Numbered from the stretch's first letter, positions 1 to 8,517 are shown. The stretch is DNA of 9,869 nt from Hydrogenophaga sp. (GCA_018335615.1 JAGXRS010000055.1:1-9869), one strand, 5' to 3'. A program made the numbers and translations. Notes: generated by a model from the letters alone, not told the origin.

Positions 1-722
<722 letters not shown>

Positions 723-757
723 CTCTGAAAACCTCTTTAAATCCATCAGCTTCATGC

Positions 758-853
758 GCGCAGGGCCTGCGCCGGGCGTCACGGCGGAACTGGCTCTGCC
801 AGGCGCTGGTGACGCCCCTTGAGGGGGTGACGCCGAAGGCGGCGCGGGGGTGT
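758..853 (-). repeat. Hairpin-rich gatA-gatB spacer with dispersed repeat copy 1
   Basis: This element fills most of the gatA-gatB spacer and begins 1 nt after the gatA stop. The outer block, 830-853, matches 5501-5524 perfectly over 24 bp in inverted orientation. It folds as CGCCG/CGGCG (831-835/840-844, loop AAGG). Next to it is a second hairpin, CCCCT/AGGGG (815-819/822-826, loop TG). Further along are GGGCGTCAC/GTGACGCCC (774-782/809-817), an inner CTGGC/GCCAG (790-794/798-802), and GCGCAGG-G-CCTGCGC (758-772). No T-run follows the stems in the gat direction, so it is not a classical terminator. It may act as a processing, stability or attenuation element. My memory is that such GC-rich repeats are common between genes in Comamonadaceae; that is recall, not shown here. 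Confidence 0.7.
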
Positions 854-854
854 C

Positions 855-2347
<1,493 letters not shown>

Positions 2348-2351
<4 letters not shown>

Positions 2352-2647
2352 TCGATCACCTTGGGCACGAGGAACAGGCCGCGCTCGACGGCGGGGGCGC
2401 TCTTCTGGTTGGCATCGCGGTCATTGACCTCGCTGGCCACATCGGGACGCAGACGCAGCGACACATGGTCGATCACGGCCGTGGGATGGGCCAGCGGCTC
2501 CACACCCGTGGTATCGACGGCGTTCATCTGCTCGACAGTGTCGAAAAAGCCGTTGAGCTGGGTCAGCATGCGCTCGCTCTGCTGGGGCGAAAGCTCCAGC
2601 CGGGCCAGGTTGGCGATGCGACCGATGTCAGACAGGGTCAGGGACAT
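2348..2647 (-). CDS. gatC: GatC, Asp/Glu-tRNA amidotransferase subunit C
   Basis: GatC is the small belt-like subunit that wraps GatA and GatB and stabilises the amidotransferase. The product is 99 residues, the normal size. It shows the family N-terminus with IANLARLELS (residues 11-20), a helix ending FFDTVEQMNAVDTTGVEPLAHP (34-55), and the C-terminal LRPDVASEVNDRDANQKSAP segment (66-85), which threads into GatA in known structures. The frame is open further upstream (ATG codons at 2684-2686 and 2759-2761), but those extensions do not look like GatC. ATG at 2645-2647 matches where the family begins. No good Shine-Dalgarno precedes it, which is a weak point of this start. It is the first gene of gatCAB, is divergent from mreB, and overlaps gatA by 4 bp. 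Confidence 0.95.
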
Positions 2648-2920
2648 GGCGGAACTCGGGACGAAAGGTAAGGAAAAAAGACCCATCTTCGAGGGCGTGA
2701 AACGCCCCGCAGAATGTCTGGTGCGAGCCCAATCTGGCCCGCAATGCATGCAGTTATGCACAGGGGATACGGTATTATCCTAGGTTTAGCGGCAATACCC
2801 GCCCAACAGGGCCGCGGACCGTTAAAACCACTGCCCTGCTCTTTGGCCTGAAGCCAGCCACACACCCCCCCGGCGACGAGCCCGCGAAGCCGCGCTCGTG
2901 CCCCCACAGGACATCTGCAC
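2648..2920. promoter_or_regulatory. Divergent gatC / mreB control region
   Basis: These 273 bp separate the two divergent operons and must contain both promoters. The only AT-rich core is around 2750-2790. Near its centre lies TATTAT (2773-2778, plus strand), a plausible -10 for mreB. The overlapping complement reads GATAAT (2779-2774, minus strand), a plausible -10 for gatC. No convincing -35 hexamer is found at 16-18 bp for either, so these assignments are weak. TTATGCACA at 2754-2762 fits the DnaA-box consensus TTWTNCACA. A small inverted repeat GGGCG/CGCCC (2693-2697/2703-2707) lies in the gatC leader and is followed on the minus strand by a pyrimidine-rich tract (about 2665-2682). The mreB start is preceded by AGGA at 2908-2911. 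No ORF here looks real. Confidence 0.4.
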
Positions 2921-3964
2921 ATGTTTGAAGCGTTCCGTCGGCAGTTCTCGACCGACCTGGCCATTGACCTTGGCACCGCCAACACCCTGATCTACGTTCG
3001 CGGCAAAGGCATTGTGCTGGACGAGCCTTCGGTCGTGTCGATCCGCCACGAAGGCGGCCCCCAGGGCAAGAAGACCATCCAGGCGGTCGGCAAGGAAGCC
3101 AAGGCCATGCTGGGCAAGGTGCCCGGCAACATCGAAGCCATCCGCCCCATGAAAGACGGCGTGATCGCCGACTTCACCGTCACCGAGCAGATGCTCAAGC
3201 AGTTCATCAAGATGGTGCACCCGCGCTCGATGTTCAAGCCGAGCCCGCGCATCATCATCTGCGTGCCCTGCGGTTCCACCCAGGTCGAGCGCCGCGCCAT
3301 CCGCGAGAGCGCGCTGGGCGCCGGCGCCTCCGAGGTCTACCTGATCGAAGAACCCATGGCCGCGGCCATCGGCGCCGGCCTGCCGGTGTCCGACGCGTCG
3401 GGCTCCATGGTGGTCGACATCGGCGGCGGCACCACCGAAGTGGGCGTCATTTCCCTGGGCGGCATGGTCTACAAGGGCAGCGTGCGCGTGGGTGGCGACC
3501 GCTTCGACGACGCCATCATTGCCTACATCCGCCGCAACTACGGCATGCTGATCGGCGAGCCGACGGCCGAAGCCATCAAGAAGAACATCGGCTCGGCCTT
3601 CCCCGGCAGCGAAGTCAAGGAAATGGAAGTCAAGGGCCGCAACCTCTCCGAAGGTGTGCCGCGCAGCTTCACCATTTCCAGCAACGAGATCCTGGAAGCC
3701 CTGACCGATCCGCTGAACAACATCGTCTCGGCCGTGAAGATGGCGCTGGAACACACGCCACCCGAACTGGGCGCCGACATCGCCGAGCGCGGCATGATGC
3801 TCACCGGCGGTGGCGCCCTGCTGCGCGATCTGGACCGCCTGCTGGCCGAGGAAACCGGCCTGCCGGTGCTGGTGGCCGAAGAGCCGCTGACCTGCGTGGT
3901 GCGCGGCTGCGGCATGGCCCTGGAGCGCATGGAGCGCCTGGGCACCATCTTCACCAGCGAATAA
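2921..3964 (+). CDS. mreB: MreB, actin-like rod-shape-determining protein
   Basis: MreB is a cytoplasmic, membrane-associated actin homologue that binds ATP. It forms short filaments that steer the elongation complex (MreCD, RodA, PBP2) around the rod. The product is 347 residues, the same length as E. coli MreB. The actin-fold motifs are all present: phosphate-1 DLGTANT (16-22), the connect-1 region IEEPMAAAIGAG (142-153), phosphate-2 DIGGGTTEVGV (166-176), and adenosine motif LTGGGALL (294-301). The N-terminal FEAFRRQFS resembles the amphipathic membrane-binding helix of Gram-negative MreB. AGGA sits 9 nt before the ATG. It is the first gene of mreBCD-mrdA and is separated from mreC by 57 bp. 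Nothing is abnormal in the sequence; lengths and motifs are as expected for a functional protein. Confidence 0.99.
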   Translation: MFEAFRRQFSTDLAIDLGTANTLIYVRGKGIVLDEPSVVSIRHEGGPQGKKTIQAVGKEAKAMLGKVPGNIEAIRPMKDGVIADFTVTEQMLKQFIKMVHPRSMFKPSPRIIICVPCGSTQVERRAIRESALGAGASEVYLIEEPMAAAIGAGLPVSDASGSMVVDIGGGTTEVGVISLGGMVYKGSVRVGGDRFDDAIIAYIRRNYGMLIGEPTAEAIKKNIGSAFPGSEVKEMEVKGRNLSEGVPRSFTISSNEILEALTDPLNNIVSAVKMALEHTPPELGADIAERGMMLTGGGALLRDLDRLLAEETGLPVLVAEEPLTCVVRGCGMALERMERLGTIFTSE

Positions 3965-3975
3965 GGTTCAGCTGC

Positions 3976-3988
3976 GCCGGCCCCCGGC
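3976..3988 (+). other. Small GC hairpin between mreB and mreC
   Basis: GCCGG (3976-3980) and CCGGC (3984-3988) form a short stem with loop CCC, starting 12 nt after the mreB stop codon. No T-tract follows, so it is not a standard intrinsic terminator. It could slow ribosome or RNase passage and so help keep MreB output above that of MreC, but short GC stems are common in DNA this GC-rich. Confidence that it does anything is low. Confidence 0.25.
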
Positions 3989-4021
3989 ACACTTGCTCCC
4001 GCCACGCGAGCCCGCTCTTCC

Positions 4022-4969
4022 ATGCCACTGGGCACCCTGGACCGCGCGCCGCCCCCGTTTTTCAAACAGGGGCCGTCGGCCCTGTCCAAGCTGATCGTGT
4101 TCAGTGCGCTGGCGCTGTTCCTAATGGTGGCCGACGTGCGGTTCCGCGTCACGGTTCCGCTGCGCTCGGTCCTGGCCACCGTGCTCTACCCGGTGCAGTG
4201 GCTGGTGTTGCAGCCACTGGAGGCCGCCCGCCAGGCCGGCGGCTACTTCACCTCGCTGCACCAGGCGCAGCAGAACGAGAACGAGACGCTCCAGCGCCTG
4301 GCGGTACAGGCCGAGCGCGCCCTGCAGCTGGAGCAGATGGCCCTGGAAAACCAGCGCCTGCGCGAGCTGCTCGACATGCGCAACCGCATCACCACGCCGT
4401 CCACCGGGGCCCAGGTGCTCTACGACGCGGCCGACCCGTACTCGCGCAAGGTGGTGATCGACCGCGGCCAGACGCACGGCATCGTGGCCGGCTCCCCGGT
4501 GATCGACGAGAGCGGCGTGCTCGGCCAGGTGACGCGGGTCTACCCCCTGGTGTCGGAGGTGACGCTGCTGATCGACCGCGACCAGGCGCTGCCGGTGCTC
4601 AACACCCGCACCGGCGTGCGCAGCGTGGCCTACGGCCAGCCCACCGCCAGCGGCGACGGTCTGGAGTTGCGCTACACGCTGGCCAGCGCCGACATCAACC
4701 AGGGCGACCTGCTCACCACCAGCGGCGTGGACGGGGTCTACCCGCCCGGCCTGCCGGTGGCGCGTGTGACGCTGGTGGAGCGCCGGGCGGAATCCTCCTT
4801 TGCCCGCGTGCACTGCGAGCCCCTGTCGCGCGTGGGCGGGGCCCTGCATGTGCTCGTGCTGGCCCCCGTGGGTTCGGCGCTGCCCCCCTCGCCGCTGCCC
4901 GAGGCCGCCGCCCCCAAGGCGCGCAAGCCCGCCTCGCGGCCCACCTCGTCGGCCAGGAGCGACCCATGA
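4022..4969 (+). CDS. mreC: MreC, rod-shape-determining periplasmic protein
   Basis: MreC is a bitopic inner-membrane protein whose periplasmic part binds and activates PBP2 and links it to MreB/MreD. The 315-residue product has a short cytoplasmic N-terminus with a basic residue, one transmembrane segment at about 22-38 (LSKLIVFSALALFLMVA), and a heptad-like coiled coil at about 78-120 rich in Q/E/L. The conserved double beta-domain runs about 128-280, with VVIDRGQTHGIVAGSPVIDESGVLGQV (144-170), TLLIDRDQALPV (181-192) and LLTTSGVDGVYPPGLPVARV (230-249), all typical of MreC. The tail (283-315) is rich in Pro, Ala, Ser and Arg, as in many beta- and gammaproteobacterial MreC proteins, and is probably disordered. 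No strong ribosome site precedes the ATG. It overlaps mreD by 4 bp (ATGA), which suggests coupled translation. Confidence 0.97.
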   Translation: MPLGTLDRAPPPFFKQGPSALSKLIVFSALALFLMVADVRFRVTVPLRSVLATVLYPVQWLVLQPLEAARQAGGYFTSLHQAQQNENETLQRLAVQAERALQLEQMALENQRLRELLDMRNRITTPSTGAQVLYDAADPYSRKVVIDRGQTHGIVAGSPVIDESGVLGQVTRVYPLVSEVTLLIDRDQALPVLNTRTGVRSVAYGQPTASGDGLELRYTLASADINQGDLLTTSGVDGVYPPGLPVARVTLVERRAESSFARVHCEPLSRVGGALHVLVLAPVGSALPPSPLPEAAAPKARKPASRPTSSARSDP

Positions 4970-5496
4970 TCATGCGCCCCGGCCAGCAGCTGCTGCTGCC
5001 CGCCAGCCCCCTCTTCATCTGGTTCAGCCTGCTGGGCGCGCTGTCCCTCAACATGGCCATGAACATGGGCCTGTGGGGCCGCGCGGCCTGGATGCCCGAC
5101 CTGCTGGCCATCGTGCTGGTGTTCTGGAGCGTGCACCAGCCGCTGCGCATCGGTGTGGGCGTGGCGTTCGCCTTCGGGCTGGCCATGGACATGCACCAGG
5201 GCGCCCTGCTGGGCCAGCACGCGCTGTCGTACACCGTGCTGGGCTTCTTCGCCATTTCCATGCACCGGCGCCTGCTCTGGTTCCCGGTGCCCACCCAGGC
5301 CCTGCAGGTGCTGCCCCTGTTCGCGGCGGCGCAACTGCTGGAACTGCTGGTGCGCCTGCTCGCCAGCGGCACCTTCCCGGGCTGGTCCTTCTTCCTGGCG
5401 CCGCTGATCCAGGCCGCGCTCTGGCCGGTGGCCAGCGTGCTGCTGCTGGCACCGCAGCGACGGGCGCCGAACCCTGACGACAACCGGCCCCTGTAA
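4966..5496 (+). CDS. mreD: MreD, rod-shape-determining membrane protein
   Basis: MreD is a small polytopic inner-membrane protein of the elongation complex that works with MreC to set PBP2/RodA activity. The product is 176 residues, the usual MreD size. Hydrophobic segments are near 14-33, 43-57, 61-76, 86-99, 111-131 and 139-163, giving five to six membrane passes. The WMPDLLAIVLVFWSVHQPLRIGVGVAFAFGLAMDMHQGALLGQHALSYTVLGF stretch (starting near residue 42) carries the family pattern of Pro-Asp in one helix and a Gly-x-x-x-Asp turn in the next. The ATG at 4966 overlaps the mreC stop by 4 bp and has AGGAG (4955-4959) 6 nt upstream. That site makes this start better supported than the second ATG at 4972. 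The stop is TAA at 5494-5496, followed after 4 nt by a dispersed repeat. Confidence 0.95.
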   Translation: MIMRPGQQLLLPASPLFIWFSLLGALSLNMAMNMGLWGRAAWMPDLLAIVLVFWSVHQPLRIGVGVAFAFGLAMDMHQGALLGQHALSYTVLGFFAISMHRRLLWFPVPTQALQVLPLFAAAQLLELLVRLLASGTFPGWSFFLAPLIQAALWPVASVLLLAPQRRAPNPDDNRPL

Positions 5497-5500
5497 TGGA

Positions 5501-5524
5501 ACACCCCCGCGCCGCCTTCGGCGT
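5501..5524 (+). repeat. Dispersed GC-rich repeat, copy 2
   Basis: This 24-bp block is identical to the reverse complement of 830-853 and has the same orientation relative to its upstream gene. Both copies read away from a stop codon, 4 nt after the mreD stop here and 1 nt after the gatA stop there. Its core folds as CGCCG/CGGCG (5510-5514/5519-5523, loop CCTT). A near-counterpart of copy 1's GCGCAGG palindrome also occurs downstream, as GCCTGCGCAGGC at 5576-5587. The rest of the spacer differs between copies. The element is probably a REP-like or related interspersed sequence. Confidence 0.75.
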
Positions 5525-5736
5525 GCCTAGCAGGCCGCGGCACCGCCAGAGGCGAGGCCTCTTCAGGCCGTCCAAGCCTGCGCAGGCAGGCCTGGAGCCG
5601 CGGCCCTCAGCCCCGTGCGCGCGGCCGGGCAGAGCCGGTTCCACCGCATCCTGGGCGTCGGCTCCTCCGCTGGCCGGGGGGAACTCGTCTGCTCGGGCAG
5701 GCGTCCGAAACCGGTGGGAAATGATGAGCCAGCGCC
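5525..5736 (+). other. mreD-mrdA spacer with several small inverted repeats
   Basis: After the repeat block, about 210 bp separate it from mrdA. They contain AGAGGC/GCCTCT (5548-5553/5557-5562, loop GAG), the perfect palindrome GCCTGCGCAGGC (5576-5587), and GCCT/AGGC (5525-5528/5532-5535). I see no convincing sigma-70 promoter, no T-tract terminator and no clear Shine-Dalgarno for mrdA. A frame is open from ATG at 5496 (overlapping the mreD stop) to TGA at 5742-5744 (inside mrdA). Its 82-residue product is low-complexity Arg/Ala/Pro/Ser, starts inside the repeat, and matches no family I recognise, so I do not call it a gene. Confidence 0.5.
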
Positions 5737-7713
5737 ATGACTGAACTGCGCAATGTCGAAGCGGACCTGGCGCGCTTTCGCGTCCGGGTGCTGGTGGCCG
5801 GACTGGCGGTGATCTTCGCGTTTGGTCTGGTGGCCGCGCGCATGGTCTACCTGCAGGTGATGCGGCACGACAGCCTGCTGGCGCAGGCCGAGAGCAACCG
5901 CACCGCCGTGCTGCCGGTGGTGCCCAACCGCGGACAGATCCTGGACCGCTATGGCCGCGTGCTGGCCACCAACTACTCGGCCTACACGCTGGAGATCACG
6001 CCGTCCAAGGTGGCCAACCTGGACGCGACGATCGACGCGCTGGGCGAACTGGTCGACATCCAGCCACGCGACAAGCGCCGCTTTCGCAAGCTGCTGGAGG
6101 AGTCGCGCACCTTTGACTCGCTGCCGATCCGCACGCGCCTGAGCGACGAGGAAGTGGCGCGCTTCACCGTGCAGCGCTACCGTTTTCCCGGCGTCGATGT
6201 GCGCGCGCGGCTGTTCCGTCAGTACCCGCACGGCGAGGTGGCGAGCCATGTGATTGGCTACATCGGCCGCATCAACCAGCGCGAGAAGGCGGCCATGGAA
6301 GACTGGCCGGAAGAGGACATCGCCAACTACCGGGGCACCGACTACATCGGCAAGCTCGGCGCCGAGCAGAGTTACGAACGCCAGCTGCACGGGCTGACCG
6401 GCTTTGACCGCGTCGAGACCTCGGCCGGCGGCCGCGCCGTGCGCTCGCTGGCCAACACGCCCGCCACGCCAGGCAACACGGTGGTGCTGTCGATCGACAT
6501 CCAGCTGCAGAAGCTGGTGGAGGACATGTTCGGCCAGCGCCGCGGCGCGCTGGTGGCGATCGACCCGCGCAACGGCGAGGTGCTGGCCTTCGTGAGCAAG
6601 CCCACCTTCGACCCGAACCTGTTCGTCGAAGGCATCGACGTGGAGAACTGGAAAGCGCTCAACGAGTCGGTGGACAAGCCGCTGCTCAACCGCGCGCTGC
6701 GCGGCACCTACCCGCCCGGCTCCACCTACAAGCCCTTCATGGCCCTGGCGGCGCTGGAAACTGGCACCCGCAGCGCCGCCACCGCCGTCAACGACCCCGG
6801 CTTCTGGATGTTCGGCAACCACCGCTTCCGCAGCCACGGCGACAACAGCCTGGGGGCGGTGGACCTGCACCGCAGCATCGTCAAGTCGAGCAACACCTAC
6901 TACTACTCGCTGGCCAATGAAATGGGCGTGGATGCCATGCACGATTTCATGGCGCCGCTGGGATTCGGCCAGATCACCGGCATCGATCTCAGGGGCGAAG
7001 TGCGCGGCGTGCTGCCCAACCAGGCCTGGAAACGCCGCACCTACAAGCGGCCAGAGCAGCAGAAGTGGTACGCGGGCGAGACCATCTCGCTGGGCATCGG
7101 ACAGGGCTACAACACCTTCACCATGCTGCAGGTGGCGCACGCCATGGCCACGCTGGCCAACGGCGGCGTCAAGTACCGCCCCCACCTGACGCTCGCCACC
7201 GAGGACGTGGTGACGCGCGAACGCACGTCCACGGTGCCCAACGAGCCGACGCACCTGGGCTACAAGCCCCAGCATGTGCAGACCGTCCTGCGCGCCATGC
7301 AGGCCGTGACCACCGAAGGCACCTCGGCCCGCGTGTTCGCGGGCGCCGGCTACGCCAGCGGCGGCAAGACCGGCACGGCGCAGGCGGTCACCATCGGCCA
7401 GAAAGACCGCTACGACGCGCGCAAACTGGAAGAACACCAGCGCGACCATTCGCTCTACGTCGCCTTCGCACCGATGGAGGCGCCTCGGGTGGCACTGGCG
7501 GTGATCGTGGAGAACGCCGGCTTCGGTTCGGCGCACGCCGCCCCGATTGCGCGCCGCGTGTTCGACTACCTGCTGATGGACCAGTACCCCAACCCGCAGG
7601 ACCTGGCGGCGGTGCAGAAAGGCCAGGCCGCGGCCCCCATCGGCACACCGCTGAAGGCCAGCGAGATGCCCTGGCCACCGGTACCGGAGCCCACCCCGGC
7701 CGCACCGAAATAG
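5737..7713 (+). CDS. mrdA: PBP2, elongation-specific peptidoglycan D,D-transpeptidase
   Basis: PBP2 cross-links new peptidoglycan during lateral elongation, paired with the glycosyltransferase RodA and activated by MreC. The product has 658 residues, slightly longer than E. coli PBP2 (633). It has one N-terminal membrane anchor at about 16-38, then the pedestal domain with the class-B motif NRGQILDRYGRVLATN (64-79). The transpeptidase domain, about 250-612, has all three active-site motifs: STYK (S329 nucleophile, K332), SSN (384-386), and KTG (544-546). The family-typical GYIGRIN (174-180), YIGKLGAEQSYE (203-214) and ISLGIGQGYNTFT (450-462) are also present. The Pro/Ala-rich tail (about 632-658) is probably disordered. 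The ATG at 5737 lacks a clear ribosome site. Its reading frame is entered through a short overlapping frame ending at 5744. It ends at TAG 7711-7713, inside a stem shared with the convergent neighbour. Confidence 0.98.
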   Translation: MTELRNVEADLARFRVRVLVAGLAVIFAFGLVAARMVYLQVMRHDSLLAQAESNRTAVLPVVPNRGQILDRYGRVLATNYSAYTLEITPSKVANLDATIDALGELVDIQPRDKRRFRKLLEESRTFDSLPIRTRLSDEEVARFTVQRYRFPGVDVRARLFRQYPHGEVASHVIGYIGRINQREKAAMEDWPEEDIANYRGTDYIGKLGAEQSYERQLHGLTGFDRVETSAGGRAVRSLANTPATPGNTVVLSIDIQLQKLVEDMFGQRRGALVAIDPRNGEVLAFVSKPTFDPNLFVEGIDVENWKALNESVDKPLLNRALRGTYPPGSTYKPFMALAALETGTRSAATAVNDPGFWMFGNHRFRSHGDNSLGAVDLHRSIVKSSNTYYYSLANEMGVDAMHDFMAPLGFGQITGIDLRGEVRGVLPNQAWKRRTYKRPEQQKWYAGETISLGIGQGYNTFTMLQVAHAMATLANGGVKYRPHLTLATEDVVTRERTSTVPNEPTHLGYKPQHVQTVLRAMQAVTTEGTSARVFAGAGYASGGKTGTAQAVTIGQKDRYDARKLEEHQRDHSLYVAFAPMEAPRVALAVIVENAGFGSAHAAPIARRVFDYLLMDQYPNPQDLAAVQKGQAAAPIGTPLKASEMPWPPVPEPTPAAPK

Positions 7714-7743
7714 CCCCCCGCCGCGCCGCGTGGCGGGGGGCTA
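7711..7743. terminator. Bidirectional stem between convergent mrdA and TSUP permease gene
   Basis: A perfect 12-bp inverted repeat, TAGCCCCCCGCC (7711-7722) and GGCGGGGGGCTA (7732-7743), with a 9-nt loop. The outermost three bases of each arm are the TAG stop codons of mrdA (plus strand) and the permease gene (minus strand). On the minus strand the stem is followed by TTTCGG; on the plus strand there is no T-tract. Position and strength suggest a shared terminator or 3'-end stabilising stem for both messages. Confidence 0.7.
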
Positions 7744-8499
7744 CCGGACCCAGGCGTCGTAAGACGTCTTCAGGATCAGTGCCGTCACCACCACGATGAA
7801 GGCCATGCGCACGAAGCCGCTGCCGTGCTTGAGCGCCAGGCGCGTGCCGAGCAGGCTGCCAGCCACGTTCGCCACCGCCATGACGAGCGCGAAGTGCCAC
7901 CAGACGTGGCCCTTCCAGGCGAACAGCGAGAGCGCCGCCAGGTTGGACGTGGTGTTGAGCAGCTTGGCGCTGGCGCTGGCGTGCAGAAAGTCGTAGCCCA
8001 GCCAGCGCACGAACAGGAACACGAAGAAGCTGCCGGTGCCGGGGCCGAAGAAGCCGTCGTAGAAGCCGATGGTGGCGCCCAGCACGGCGGCGGCCATGGC
8101 CTCGGACCGGCCGCTGAAGTGTGGCGTGTGGTGCCGCCCCAGGTCCTTGCGGGCCAGGGTGTAGGCCAGCACACCGAGCAGCACCAGCGGCAGGGCGCGG
8201 CGCAGGAAATCGGGCGAGATCATGGTCACCGTCCAGGCGCCCAGCATGGAGCCGGCAAAGCACACCACCGCCGCCGGCAACAGCGCCCGCCAGGGCATCT
8301 GCACCCGCCGGGCGTACTGCCAGGTGGCCACGCCGGTGCCCCAGATCGACGCGCCCTTGTTCACACCGAACAGCGTGGCCGGGTGGGTGTTGGGAAACAC
8401 GGCGAACAGGGCCGGCACCAGGATCAGGCCTCCGCCCCCGACGATCGAATCGACAAAACCCGCGAACAGCGAGGCAACAGAGACCAGCAGCAATTCCAT
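7741..8499 (-). CDS. TSUP-family (TauE/SafE, YfcA-like) membrane permease
   Basis: A polytopic inner-membrane protein of the sulfite exporter TauE/SafE (TSUP) family. Members move sulfite, sulfoacetate and related anions or organosulfur compounds. The substrate here cannot be read from sequence. The 252-residue product shows the internal duplication of the family: AGFVDSIVGGGGLILVPAL (13-31) in the first half and IGFYDGFFGPGTGSFFVFLF (144-163) in the second. The second half also has the conserved ASAKLLNTTSNLAAL (176-190) of YfcA-type members. About eight hydrophobic segments are visible, and the central loop with GRHHTPHFSGR (121-131) lies between the halves. The frame is open further upstream (ATG at 8632-8634), but that would read through an intrinsic terminator and a non-hydrophobic, Pro/Arg-rich stretch. 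The ATG at 8497-8499 starts directly in the first helix. No good Shine-Dalgarno is seen. It is convergent with mrdA and divergent from amt, with no clear functional link to either. Confidence 0.92.
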   Translation of the reverse strand: MELLLVSVASLFAGFVDSIVGGGGLILVPALFAVFPNTHPATLFGVNKGASIWGTGVATWQYARRVQMPWRALLPAAVVCFAGSMLGAWTVTMISPDFLRRALPLVLLGVLAYTLARKDLGRHHTPHFSGRSEAMAAAVLGATIGFYDGFFGPGTGSFFVFLFVRWLGYDFLHASASAKLLNTTSNLAALSLFAWKGHVWWHFALVMAVANVAGSLLGTRLALKHGSGFVRMAFIVVVTALILKTSYDAWVR

Positions 8500-8504
8500 A
8501 GGGG

Positions 8505-8517
8505 GGTGATTGTCACC
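8505..8517. promoter_or_regulatory. Short inverted repeat just before the TSUP permease start
   Basis: GGTGA (8505-8509) and TCACC (8513-8517), spaced by TTG, lie 5 nt upstream of the permease start codon. They could be a small operator or an RNA hairpin covering the ribosome entry region, which otherwise lacks a recognisable Shine-Dalgarno. A 5-bp arm is weak evidence. Confidence 0.25.

Noticed and set aside
2648..2761. N-terminal extension of GatC to 137 residues
   Set aside because: The extra 38 residues do not resemble GatC and enter the gat/mre control region. The family start fits ATG at 2645-2647.
4198..5496. 432-codon plus-strand frame covering most of mreC and all of mreD
   Set aside because: Only the last 176 codons are real (MreD). 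The upstream part is the out-of-frame reading of mreC, not a fusion.
5563..7536. 657-codon open frame on the minus strand across mrdA
   Set aside because: The opposite strand encodes full PBP2 with all active-site motifs. The antisense product is His/Arg/Ala/Val-rich without recognisable domains.
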